NCBI GenBank assembly: GCA_002423465.1
Contig: DIWG01000053.1
Location: 1 to 55,058 of the forward strand
Source: Syntrophaceae bacterium UBA6112
GTDB taxonomy: Bacteria > Desulfobacterota > Syntrophia > Syntrophales > UBA5619
Reading direction: 5' to 3'
Length of the DNA: 55,058 nucleotides
The stretch's first letter is position 1, and each line of letters opens with the position of its first letter. A program made the translations under genes and the position numbers. Positions 8,878 through 17,207 of this stretch are shown in pieces. The notes beneath the pieces are model-generated. The model worked only from the letters and a program-made list of their open reading frames with translations. It had not been told where the DNA came from and did no database searches.

Positions 8878-8895
8878 GTCCGACGGCCCTATAGT
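8867..8895 (+). promoter_or_regulatory. sigma70-type promoter for the 8926-12221 operon
   Basis: TTGACA (8867-8872), 17-bp spacer, TATAGT (8890-8895). Transcription would start near 8902, downstream of the upstream-most possible start codon of the GT4 frame (8830). This is why I place the GT4 start at 8926. Confidence 0.75.
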
Positions 8896-8925
8896 TTCTC
8901 CCCATCAATGGGGAATTGTCAGCGA

Positions 8926-10134
8926 ATGGTCAAGGAACATAGATCGGTTGAATGCCATAAGCCATCCTTCTGTCTGGTTGCCCATAAAGCCGCAGGGGAG
9001 ATGTTTGGCGGCAATCGGGGGCATATCGGCGGAGTTGAGCGGCAGACCAGTCTCATGGCGAGGTGGCTGGCGGCGCACGGCTATGAAACCAGTTTGCTGA
9101 CCGTGGACGAGGGACAGGCAGACGAGGAGATCGTTGACGGCGTGCGGGTCATCAAGATGTGTTCCGTTGACTCAGGCCTGCCGGGTTTGCGGTTCTTCCA
9201 CCCGCGGTGGACCAGCTTGAACCGGGCGTTGCGCCGGGCGGACGCGGATCTCTATTACCAAAACTGCGCGGAATACGTCACCGGCCAGATTGCGCTGTGG
9301 TGCGGACGTCGTGGAAGAAAATTCGTTTACTCCTCGGCCAGCGATCTGGACTGCACGCCGGGGTTGCCGGATATCAAGAAGTGGCGTGTCCGGGTGCTGT
9401 ACCGTTACGGTCTTCTGCATGCCGACCGCATCGTTGTGCAGACCCGAAAGCAACAAGGAATGCTCCTTAACGGATTCGGCCTGAATTCCACCGTCCTCCC
9501 GATGCCCTGTCCCGGGCCATCATCGGCCGAGTACCGAGCACCGGAACCCCCGCGGTACGATTCCAGCCGGGTCCTTTGGGTTGGGCGGATCTGTCCGGAG
9601 AAATGTCCCGAACGTCTTCTTGAATTGGCCCGGCTCTGTCCCAGCGTGAACTTTGATGTGGTGGGTCCCGCGGATGACAGTGAGTACGCAAGGGAGATCT
9701 GTAATCGTGCTCGTGTTCTTCCGAATCTGACTTTGCACGGCGCGATGCCGCGAGTGCGGATGCCCGAGTTCTATCAGAGTTCCGCGTGTCTCTGCTGCAC
9801 ATCGGTGCTGGAAGGTTTTCCCAACACGTTTCTCGAGGCGTGGAGCTTCGGGTTGCCGGTTGTCTCGACATTCGATCCCGACCGATTGATCGCTGAGCGC
9901 CGGTTGGGCATCGCGGCGGAAGACGCCGCGGGTTTGGCCGCCGGGATCCAACGGCTCCTCCTGTCTTCAGACGAGTGGAGGCAGTGCTCCACCCGTGCGC
10001 GTCTTTACTACGCTGAGAACCATACTTTGGATGCAGTCATGCCGAGATTCGTTGGGATATTTCTGGATGCTCTCAACGATGGACGCGCTCAGGCTTGCGG
10101 CATCCGTACAGGCGATCGTTCTCAGGAAGGATGA
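8926..10134 (+). CDS. GT4 family glycosyltransferase
   Basis: About 402 residues, a cytoplasmic GT-B enzyme that adds a sugar to the growing lipid-linked repeat. The N-terminal strand FCLVAHKAAGEM leads into GGVERQTSLMARWLAAHG (acceptor-side Rossmann fold). The C-terminal donor domain has VLWVGRICPEKCPERLLELA and the E-x7-E region VLEGFPNTFLEAWSFGLPVV. The frame is open to 8830, but the promoter lies at 8867-8895, so the ATG at 8926 is chosen; its ribosome site is weak. GC content rises visibly here compared with the genes to the left. Confidence 0.87.
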   Translation: MVKEHRSVECHKPSFCLVAHKAAGEMFGGNRGHIGGVERQTSLMARWLAAHGYETSLLTVDEGQADEEIVDGVRVIKMCSVDSGLPGLRFFHPRWTSLNRALRRADADLYYQNCAEYVTGQIALWCGRRGRKFVYSSASDLDCTPGLPDIKKWRVRVLYRYGLLHADRIVVQTRKQQGMLLNGFGLNSTVLPMPCPGPSSAEYRAPEPPRYDSSRVLWVGRICPEKCPERLLELARLCPSVNFDVVGPADDSEYAREICNRARVLPNLTLHGAMPRVRMPEFYQSSACLCCTSVLEGFPNTFLEAWSFGLPVVSTFDPDRLIAERRLGIAAEDAAGLAAGIQRLLLSSDEWRQCSTRARLYYAENHTLDAVMPRFVGIFLDALNDGRAQACGIRTGDRSQEG

Positions 10135-10985
10135 GCGGACTCTTGATCAAGCCGGACCCCGTAGATGGTGCTTCTCCCATCCCTGCTGAAAAAGGGCAAC
10201 ACCAGGCTGTCCGTCGGCACTTCGACAAGGAAAGTTTGAGTTGGGGCGACCGATATGACCGGCCTGTTGCGACGCTTTGGCAGCTTGATGTGACAAAGCG
10301 TTTGGCTGTCGCCAACCAAATGGTCAAGGCGGCCCAGGGAACGATCTCTTCCCGCCCGTTGATTCTCGATCTCGGCTGCGGCACGGGGGAAGGGACTTCC
10401 CGGATTTATTCGGAAGGCATGACCGTCATCGCTGCCGACTTGAGCCCGGAAATGGTTCGTACGGCAATCCGGCGTTTTCCCGTTCTGCGGGGTTGCGTTG
10501 CCGACGCGGCAAGTTTGCCTTTCAAGTCGGAAAGTTTCGACATCGTGCAGTCGCTGGGTGTGCTGGAGTATATCGGCCCCTATGAGATAGCCCTACGGGA
10601 GCTGCGGCGCGTACTGAAGCCCGGCGGTACTCTGGTCATCTCTATCCCCAACCGAAACTCGCTGTTCCGTTATCTGCACCGGCTGGAACGGTTTATAACG
10701 GCCCCTCTCAGGCGGCTTCGTACTCGCCGGCAAGACACCAATGGCTGGGAAGTCGGTTTTCGCCATCGCCAGTGGAGTCTGGCCGAAGCGGTCAGTCTGC
10801 TTCAAGCGTCTGGGTTTGATGTGGTCGATATCAATTTATTCACTTACGGCTTACTGCTGCCGGCCGCGGAGTCCTGGCGTGTCAATCTGGCCCTCTGCAA
10901 ATGGCTGAATGCGCACTGTCAGGGCAAAGGGGCGCTCTGCCGGAATCTTGCCCTCACCGCGGTGCTTCAGGCCCGCGCCGTGTGA
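10131..10985 (+). CDS. class I SAM-dependent methyltransferase
   Basis: A Rossmann-fold methyltransferase of about 284 residues. Motif I is ILDLGCGTGEGTS, then AADLSPEMV (motif II), VADAASLPFKSESFDIVQSLGVLEYI (motifs III-IV) and LRELRRVLKPGGTLVISIPN. The layout matches the UbiE/Methyltransf_11 type used for sugar or small-molecule methylation. The ATG at 10131 follows CAGGAAGG and overlaps the GT4 stop (ATGA), so the two are coupled. It may methylate a sugar of the repeat unit. Confidence 0.87.
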   Translation: MSGLLIKPDPVDGASPIPAEKGQHQAVRRHFDKESLSWGDRYDRPVATLWQLDVTKRLAVANQMVKAAQGTISSRPLILDLGCGTGEGTSRIYSEGMTVIAADLSPEMVRTAIRRFPVLRGCVADAASLPFKSESFDIVQSLGVLEYIGPYEIALRELRRVLKPGGTLVISIPNRNSLFRYLHRLERFITAPLRRLRTRRQDTNGWEVGFRHRQWSLAEAVSLLQASGFDVVDINLFTYGLLLPAAESWRVNLALCKWLNAHCQGKGALCRNLALTAVLQARAV

Positions 10986-11009
10986 TGGTTTACATGCTGG
11001 AGAATCTCG

Positions 11010-12221
11010 ATGTCGCGACGTCCTTCTCATCCTCCGCATCCCCTCGTGATGGTGATCAGCACCCTCGAATATGGCGGCGCCCAGCGGCAGGTGGTCGAGT
11101 TGGCCAATCACATCGATCCCGCTCGCTTTGACGCGCATATTTGCTCGCTTTCAGATTATGTACCTTTGGCCGACCGGCTGGTCGGTCGCGAGCGCCGCCT
11201 GCACGTCATTGCCAAAAAATGGAAGTACGATGTGACGGTCATCCCGCGTCTGGCGAGGCTGTTGCATCAACTTAAGGCCGACATTGTTCAGGGGTATCTG
11301 TTCGATGCCGAAATTGCCTCTCGCCTGGCAGGAAGGCTGGCCGGCACACCGTTGATCGTCGGATCGGAACGAAGCACCAATTACCATCTGAAGCGCCGGC
11401 AGTTGATCGCCTATCGATTGACTCGCGGCTGCATGGATCTGCTCATTGCCAACTCCAACGCCGGGGCGCAGTTTGATTGTCGAATGCTCGGATACCATCC
11501 GTCACAGTGCAGAGTCATTCACAACGGCGTGGATACGGAAAGATTCCGGCCCCATGACGAGCAGGCGTTGCGGCGTGAACTCGGCATCGATGACAGAGAG
11601 TACGTGGTGGGAATGTTTGCGAGTTTCAAGCAACCGAAAAATCACCCGTTGTTTTTCGGTGCGGCCCGGCGAGTATTGCAGAGTCTTCCGCAGACACGGC
11701 TGCTGCTGGTCGGTGATGACCTGTATGGGGGCATCCTGGGATCGGATGAATACAAACGGGATATGGACCGGTTAGTGGATGAGTTGAATATCCGTGAGCG
11801 ATGCCTGTTTCTGGGCAATCGACAGGATGTGGACCGGCTTTACGGTGTGTGTGACATGACCGTGCTGACATCGCTTTTTGAGGGAACGCCGAATGCGGCA
11901 CTGGAATCGATGGCCTGCGGCGTTCCCGTGATTGCCACGCGGGTTTCGGACAATGCGCAGATCATTCCCGACGGGCGGGCGGGTTACTTGGTTCCGTTGG
12001 GAGATGAGGATTCTCTGTGCGAGAGAATCTGTCAGTTGCTGGAGAACAGCGATCTTCGCCGGCAGATGGGGGAGGAGGCACGCGCCTGGGTGGAATCGGA
12101 GTTTGCCATCGCTCGCATGGTGGATAAAACCGCCCGGGTTTACGAGGATGCCCTCGACAACCTGGATGTCGCGAAAGACGATGGAAAAGGAAAACAAAGT
12201 ACGGGCGGCTGCCTAACCTAA
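11010..12221 (+). CDS. GT4 family glycosyltransferase
   Basis: A 403-residue GT-B enzyme. The N-terminal VISTLEYGGAQRQVVELANHID is the typical GGA-x-R/Q loop. The C-terminal domain shows VGMFASFKQPKNHPLFFGAA, LLLVGDDLYG and the donor-binding SLFEGTPNAALESMACGVPVIATRV (E-x7-E). It likely builds the polysaccharide repeat. It follows the methyltransferase by 24 bp with GGAG before the ATG. End of the GC-rich plus-strand operon, facing a minus-strand SGNH gene 47 bp away. Confidence 0.88.
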   Translation: MSRRPSHPPHPLVMVISTLEYGGAQRQVVELANHIDPARFDAHICSLSDYVPLADRLVGRERRLHVIAKKWKYDVTVIPRLARLLHQLKADIVQGYLFDAEIASRLAGRLAGTPLIVGSERSTNYHLKRRQLIAYRLTRGCMDLLIANSNAGAQFDCRMLGYHPSQCRVIHNGVDTERFRPHDEQALRRELGIDDREYVVGMFASFKQPKNHPLFFGAARRVLQSLPQTRLLLVGDDLYGGILGSDEYKRDMDRLVDELNIRERCLFLGNRQDVDRLYGVCDMTVLTSLFEGTPNAALESMACGVPVIATRVSDNAQIIPDGRAGYLVPLGDEDSLCERICQLLENSDLRRQMGEEARAWVESEFAIARMVDKTARVYEDALDNLDVAKDDGKGKQSTGGCLT

Positions 12222-12268
12222 ACCGACGCGGAACAGACACCCACACATATATGCCTTTGAGCCACGCT

Positions 12269-13267
12269 CTATTTGTTTCTGGAGAGCAGAAATTGGGCGA
12301 TCGCAGCGCTCCCGCGCGCGTTCGGATGCCCGTCGTAAGCATAATAGTAATCGGTTGGGTTTTTTGAAAAAAGGTGCGCGGTGTCCCATATCGGCACGGG
12401 CGATATGCTTTGCAACGCCTGTTGCGTATGATCCGCTGTGCCCCTCACAATGTCCTGAACGGGATGAATGAGAAAGATTTCGTAGGAGAAGCCGTACACG
12501 TCGCTAAGATGCTGGAGCCGCAGCAATTGGCGGCGGGTCAGCTCCAGGCTCTGTTTCAATGGTTGCTCATCAATGCGGAGCGACACGGCGCTTCGCACCT
12601 GCGACCCGAGATGGAACTTCAAAATGCGTGCGAGGTTTGAGGAAAATAATACCTGATATCTTAAGTAATTATATATATTTCCCCAGAGCGTGCTTTGTTT
12701 CTGCGCGACTCTCTTCAGCAGCCGATCTGACCTGTCTTTCCTACCATAGGCAAGATTATCGACAATATCATTTCCGCCTGCCATGCTGGTCGTCATGGCA
12801 AACATGAAAAGCATGACGTGACGCGGGCGCCAACCCCAATCGGAGAGCGCTTCCTCCAGGCGGTCAATCTCTTCGCCGGTGCCCCAGTCTGGTGAGGCCA
12901 GATTGGCGCATGTCACTTTCTTCGAGAGAGCATACTGAAAAGGAAAGGTTTCTTTGTCGCCAAGTCCCACACCAAACGTGCAGGAGTCACCGATGAATAT
13001 GACGTCGGGATTTCCCTGCACCTCGGGGATGCGGTATCCTTTGCCGGTGATGTTGGTTATGGCATTATACTCGCTTGAAACTTGGCGGTATGTGCGTCCC
13101 GGCTCATTCCATGAATTTAGCTCTCTGCCGTCAGAGGTGATGAATTTTGGCCCGGCGGATATGGGGTATACGAAGCGACTCGTCATCTCCATGAGCGCCA
13201 AGGAAAACGCCGTCGCGCACAGAAGAAGCCCAAAGTTAATCCATGGCGTGCGCATAGAGGGCAACAT
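12269..13267 (-). CDS. membrane-anchored SGNH hydrolase-like protein
   Basis: A 332-residue protein with one N-terminal anchor (NFGLLLCATAFSLALMEM) and a periplasmic SGNH domain: FIGDSCTFGVG (nucleophile), NLASPDWGTGEE, and a C-terminal YDGHPNARGSAAIAQFLL (Asp/His). Same architecture as the other SGNH proteins here, and probably a polymer-modifying esterase or acetyltransferase partner. AAGGA eight bases before the ATG supports the start. It has its own promoter at 13342-13370. Confidence 0.82.
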   Translation of the reverse strand: MLPSMRTPWINFGLLLCATAFSLALMEMTSRFVYPISAGPKFITSDGRELNSWNEPGRTYRQVSSEYNAITNITGKGYRIPEVQGNPDVIFIGDSCTFGVGLGDKETFPFQYALSKKVTCANLASPDWGTGEEIDRLEEALSDWGWRPRHVMLFMFAMTTSMAGGNDIVDNLAYGRKDRSDRLLKRVAQKQSTLWGNIYNYLRYQVLFSSNLARILKFHLGSQVRSAVSLRIDEQPLKQSLELTRRQLLRLQHLSDVYGFSYEIFLIHPVQDIVRGTADHTQQALQSISPVPIWDTAHLFSKNPTDYYYAYDGHPNARGSAAIAQFLLSRNK

Positions 13268-13341
13268 CTTGAATTCCTTCCATGAAGGGGTTTTAATTCA
13301 GTCCGGCTCGATGGATGAAGATTTCCTCATCCGTGCGGCGG

Positions 13342-13370
13342 AAGATAGGGAAAGCGGCCTTGTATGTCAA
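13342..13370 (-). promoter_or_regulatory. promoter for the SGNH gene 12269-13267
   Basis: Minus-strand TTGACA (13370-13365), 17-bp spacer, TATCTT (13347-13342). The context CTTGACATACAAG adds a CTTG-N5-CAAG dyad over the -35. Spacer and -10 closely resemble those of the promoter at 14204-14232. Confidence 0.7.
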
Positions 13371-13394
13371 GAGAATTCTATTCCTGCTCTGTAA

Positions 13395-14165
13395 TCAAAG
13401 GCTGTTGATAAAATGCTTTTTATACTCATCAGTTATGCCAGAATCTATCGTTTCAGCAGATTCTTTTTTCACAACCACAATAATCGCATAACTTGTGAAA
13501 TGCGGATTGGGGTGTTTCAGCAAAAAAGCAGTCTTGGCAACATGTATATCCCTGAATACAGGTATCTTTTCCCAGTATCCCTCATGGCCAAAAAACCCCC
13601 CATAGACAATGACGCGATAACCCAGATTGTCGAAGCGGCCAATTTGCTTCTTAGTGGCTCCATAACACCAGCTATATTTGGCTGGAAATTTGTGATGGTA
13701 ACGACTGAAATAGTATAATAATTTATCTGAAATCCGCTCAGGGGAAATTTTATTGATGATAAAAGGCACATTAAAAAGCGTGGGGAAAAAATGAACCGCA
13801 ACGCCATTGGGTGAGAGCAGATGAAGGATGTTGGTGTGAAAAGCTTTTCCGTCGGCAACATGTTCGGCCAGCATCTTCGTAAATATCAAATCATACTTAT
13901 GTTCTGATGGAAGATCCGGGCTGGTAACGTCGGCAACAATTTTAATGTATTCGTCAGGCGCTTTCGCCAATTCCGTCTCGGAAATATCCATGAGATGGTA
14001 CTCATCCTTCGCCCGTTCCAGTTCCGGATAAGAAAATTCCGGGTTGGCTCCGCAACCAATTTCGCAAATGGTGCGCAAACCAAAGTCTAATATGATCTTC
14101 TTTAAAAAATCGTGATAACTTCTCCACGCCCTGTCTTCAGGGGAATATCCAATAAACAAGACCAT
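13395..14165 (-). CDS. SAM-dependent methyltransferase
   Basis: A 256-residue class I methyltransferase. Motif I is ICEIGCGANPEF, then HLMDISETELAKAP (acidic residue after strand 2), ADVTSPDLPSEHKYDLIFTKMLAEHV and the later HLLSPNGVAVHFFPT. The target is not readable; in this setting a sugar or lipid-linked intermediate is likely. The start ATG at 14165 follows GGGAGG. Monocistronic, with its own promoter at 14204-14232. Confidence 0.83.
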   Translation of the reverse strand: MVLFIGYSPEDRAWRSYHDFLKKIILDFGLRTICEIGCGANPEFSYPELERAKDEYHLMDISETELAKAPDEYIKIVADVTSPDLPSEHKYDLIFTKMLAEHVADGKAFHTNILHLLSPNGVAVHFFPTLFNVPFIINKISPERISDKLLYYFSRYHHKFPAKYSWCYGATKKQIGRFDNLGYRVIVYGGFFGHEGYWEKIPVFRDIHVAKTAFLLKHPNPHFTSYAIIVVVKKESAETIDSGITDEYKKHFINSL

Positions 14166-14203
14166 TACCTCCCCTAATCTTTCAAATCTCTTTTCATATA
14201 ATG

Positions 14204-14232
14204 AAGATATGGAAAGGCGTCTTGAGTGTCAA
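14204..14232 (-). promoter_or_regulatory. promoter for the methyltransferase 13395-14165
   Basis: Minus-strand TTGACA (14232-14227), 17-bp spacer, TATCTT (14209-14204). Eleven of 17 spacer positions match the promoter at 13342-13370, including a shared CTTTCC just before the -10, and the CTTG-N5-CAAG dyad is kept. Confidence 0.7.
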
Positions 14233-14386
14233 GGATATTTTATGAGTGCGAATCAATCTTCCCGCTTGACCGGACAATGTCGCTCATGAGAAAGAACTAA
14301 AAAACCAGCGTCGCTTTGCTCCGACTTAGGCTGCCGATTTGGATCGGAACAACCGGCCGTTTAAACAGAGAATTGATGGTACGGAA

Positions 14387-15595
14387 ATGTTAAGGAAAGG
14401 CAAGTTGATCAAGCCTCAGGGGGCTGTGGTTTTTGCTACCAGCTATACCGCGCTGGCGATTGCCAGGAGTTTGGGGCATCAGGGAATTTCCGTGTGGATA
14501 TTGGATGACGGTCAATCGCCGACAAGATTTTCTCGGTATGTCCGTCGCAGTTTTCCCCTCCCCGCGGAAAGCCAACAGATAAATTTATTGATTGAAATTG
14601 CCAAAAAAAACGATTTGCGCGGCTGGACGCTTTTCCCGGACGGCGACAAAGGCGCGACGCTCGTTGCCAATCATCATGAACAGTTGGGTGAGTATTATCG
14701 GCTCACGACGCCTCCGTGGGACATCATGCAATGGGCGGTAGACAAACGATTGACCTATCAGTTGGCTGAGGAAGTAGGAGTGGCATATCCAAAGACATTT
14801 TATCCGACGAGCAGGAAAGATGTTGAGGGGTTCTCCGGCCGGTTCCCGATGATTATTAAACCGGCGCATCACATGGGACAGGATGCCTTTTCGAGCGGCA
14901 GAGGATGGCGGGTAAAAGATAGAGAGGAACTTCTTTCGCTGTATGATGAGATGAGATTGGGTGATTCTTCGGTCGTGATGATCCAAGAGATGATTTTGAA
15001 TGGAGCGGACACCCAATTTTCATATGCGGCATTATGCCAGGGCGGAAATGTGCTTGCGGATGCATTCGCCGAGAGAAAACGGCTGAGTTCGCCTGATTTT
15101 GGGGTGGGTGTCTACCTGGAGACGATTGAGAAGCCGGAAATTGAAGCTCCCGCAAAAAGGTGGCTTGAAAAGAACCGTTATACGGGACTGGTTGAAATCG
15201 ATTTCATCTTCGACAGACGGGATGGGCTGTATAAGATGCTGGATGTCAATGCGCGTGCCTGGGGGTGGATTGCCATGGGCGTTTTCGCGGGAGTGGATTT
15301 CCCCTTTTTGATGTGGAAACTGGCGAATGGAGAGCCCATTTCCCCTGCGCGCGGACGTGCAGGCGTACGGTGGATTCGGACAATTATTGATTTTGAAGCC
15401 TCCCTGCGTGCAATATTGGCAGGATCTCTTTCCTGGAGGAAATATCTTTTATCTCTCAAGGGAGTGCGACATGAAACGCTTGTGCGGGATGATCTGAAGC
15501 CCGCGCTGATGGAATTTCATCAATTTGCCGGCCGCTCGTTCCGAAAGCTGGGGAAAATGGCGTCAGGCAGAGCCGCCGATACCTCCCTCTCCTGA
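14387..15595 (+). CDS. ATP-grasp family ligase
   Basis: About 402 residues in the carbamoyl-phosphate-synthase-like ATP-grasp fold. A pre-ATP-grasp domain (AVVFATSYTALAIARSLGHQG) comes first, then the ATP-binding lid FPMIIKPAHHMGQDAFSSGRG and the metal-binding end VEIDFIFDRRDGLYKMLDVNARAWGW. Such enzymes join a carboxylate to an amine or other nucleophile; here they could amidate a uronic acid or add an amino acid to a sugar. The frame is open to a TTG at 14339, but the ATG at 14387 is preferred. No clear promoter was found in 14166-14386. Confidence 0.83.
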   Translation: MLRKGKLIKPQGAVVFATSYTALAIARSLGHQGISVWILDDGQSPTRFSRYVRRSFPLPAESQQINLLIEIAKKNDLRGWTLFPDGDKGATLVANHHEQLGEYYRLTTPPWDIMQWAVDKRLTYQLAEEVGVAYPKTFYPTSRKDVEGFSGRFPMIIKPAHHMGQDAFSSGRGWRVKDREELLSLYDEMRLGDSSVVMIQEMILNGADTQFSYAALCQGGNVLADAFAERKRLSSPDFGVGVYLETIEKPEIEAPAKRWLEKNRYTGLVEIDFIFDRRDGLYKMLDVNARAWGWIAMGVFAGVDFPFLMWKLANGEPISPARGRAGVRWIRTIIDFEASLRAILAGSLSWRKYLLSLKGVRHETLVRDDLKPALMEFHQFAGRSFRKLGKMASGRAADTSLS

Positions 15596-15626
15596 ACGTT
15601 CTCCTGTTTCGACGCTACGACGACGT

Positions 15627-17207
15627 TCAATTGAATCGTGCCCCTTTCCACTGGGTTATTTTGTTGGTCAACACGGTAATGCATGTGTTCAGATCCGCCG
15701 TTCGAAACACCCAGATGATTCCCAGGTAACATAGGGAGGATACCGTGGCGGCAAAGGGAACGGAAATCAATCGGGGTATGGATGCGAATGCAAATAGCTT
15801 CACAATGATCAGGGCCGTCGCAAACATGACCACTGCCGCGAGGATCATTCGGTAAAAACTGGAAAACGTCTGGGATAAGTTCGAAATGCCGAGGTTTTTC
15901 TTCAGCATGAAAATAAACCAGATCGAAATGACTCCCATGGTTGCACTGGTGGACAGGGCGATGCCTTTGACGCCAAAGAAATGCATAAACAGAAAGTTAA
16001 ACAATACGTTCAAAATGATGGAAACAATCCCCATATACAAGAGCACCTTGTTTTTTTTCAGGGCAGTAAAAAATGTGCCGTTGATAAATGTATAGGCGTA
16101 AAAAAACAGGCCCAGGCTGTAGCATACCAGCGCCTGCGAGGTCTGTCGCGCCGCTTCCAGATCGAATTCGCCTCGTTTCAGCAGCACAATGACGATATCC
16201 TCGGAAAACAAAATCAGCAGGCAGGTGATGGGGATGGTTAAAAATCCCAGAAAAATGAGCGAATACTTAAAAATGTTCCGCAGGTTGTCACGTCGGCCGG
16301 CGGCAATTTCTTCACTGATAAACGGGAAAATCGCTCTCGAAATGGCGGCGATGACCACCTGGATGGGCAGATCGTTGATCCGATAGGCATACCGAAGGGT
16401 TGAAACGGAACCGGCCGGCAACAGGGTTGCCATGATTTGATCAACCAATACGTTTGAGTTTGCGATCAGTTCGCTTCCCAGGAGGGGCAGCGCCAAGAAT
16501 AGGACTGCATTCACTTTCTTTGGATCGTAGGGAATTGGGGTACTGAACGAAAAGCCCTCATGACGCAGCGCAAGACCCATGTAGATGGTTCTCAGAAGTG
16601 TGCCTATTAAAAACCCCCAAACCAGAACATAAATGTCCAATCCGATGTCGAAATAGAGGAAAAGAATGATTGTCAGATTTACAAAGATCGGCGCGACATA
16701 GAGATGGAAAAACATCTTTTTGGCATGTAACAGCCCCTTGAACAAAATCCCGGCGCCGTCCAGGAATATAAACAAGGTAAGGAGCCGCTCCAACGCGATG
16801 CCCAACTGTTTTTCGTCGGGGCCGAACCCAAAGCCGATAAATTGAATGATGAGCGGGCTTAAGGAAAAACAGAGAAGAGCCAACACGGCAAAAAAAGCGG
16901 TCGTCAAGAAAATCAACCAGGTGGCATGGGAATCCGCTTCCTGAGAAGAACGATTTCGCCATTCCAGATACAGTGGAACAATGGCCGAAACCAGCGCGGC
17001 TGAAAACAGCGTAATTAGAATCGCCGGAAACGAATAGGCCACATTGAAAACATCCAGCTTGGCGGATACGCCAAACCGATGAGCGGTCAGCATTTCCTTG
17101 CCGACGGCCAGAATTTTATCGATCATCGACCAGAGCATGATGACGGCACTGGCTCTGCCAATCTGGCCGGCAAGGCTTTGGGGTTCATTTTTCAACGGTA
17201 ACTTCAA
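15627..17207 (-). CDS. MurJ/MviN-type lipid-linked oligosaccharide flippase
   Basis: A 526-residue inner-membrane protein with about 14 helices, the usual MurJ length. Family stretches include GKEMLTAHRFGVSAKLDVFNVAYSFP, LFSAALVSAIVPLYLEWRN and LRYAYRINDLPIQVVIAAISRAIFP. In this operon it more likely flips the polysaccharide repeat (a Wzx role) than lipid II; this is inference from location. The start is non-ATG: TTG at 17207 or 17195, overlapping the OmpA-family stop, because the first ATG would remove helix 1. Last gene of the galE operon. Confidence 0.82.
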   Translation of the reverse strand: MKLPLKNEPQSLAGQIGRASAVIMLWSMIDKILAVGKEMLTAHRFGVSAKLDVFNVAYSFPAILITLFSAALVSAIVPLYLEWRNRSSQEADSHATWLIFLTTAFFAVLALLCFSLSPLIIQFIGFGFGPDEKQLGIALERLLTLFIFLDGAGILFKGLLHAKKMFFHLYVAPIFVNLTIILFLYFDIGLDIYVLVWGFLIGTLLRTIYMGLALRHEGFSFSTPIPYDPKKVNAVLFLALPLLGSELIANSNVLVDQIMATLLPAGSVSTLRYAYRINDLPIQVVIAAISRAIFPFISEEIAAGRRDNLRNIFKYSLIFLGFLTIPITCLLILFSEDIVIVLLKRGEFDLEAARQTSQALVCYSLGLFFYAYTFINGTFFTALKKNKVLLYMGIVSIILNVLFNFLFMHFFGVKGIALSTSATMGVISIWFIFMLKKNLGISNLSQTFSSFYRMILAAVVMFATALIIVKLFAFASIPRLISVPFAATVSSLCYLGIIWVFRTADLNTCITVLTNKITQWKGARFN

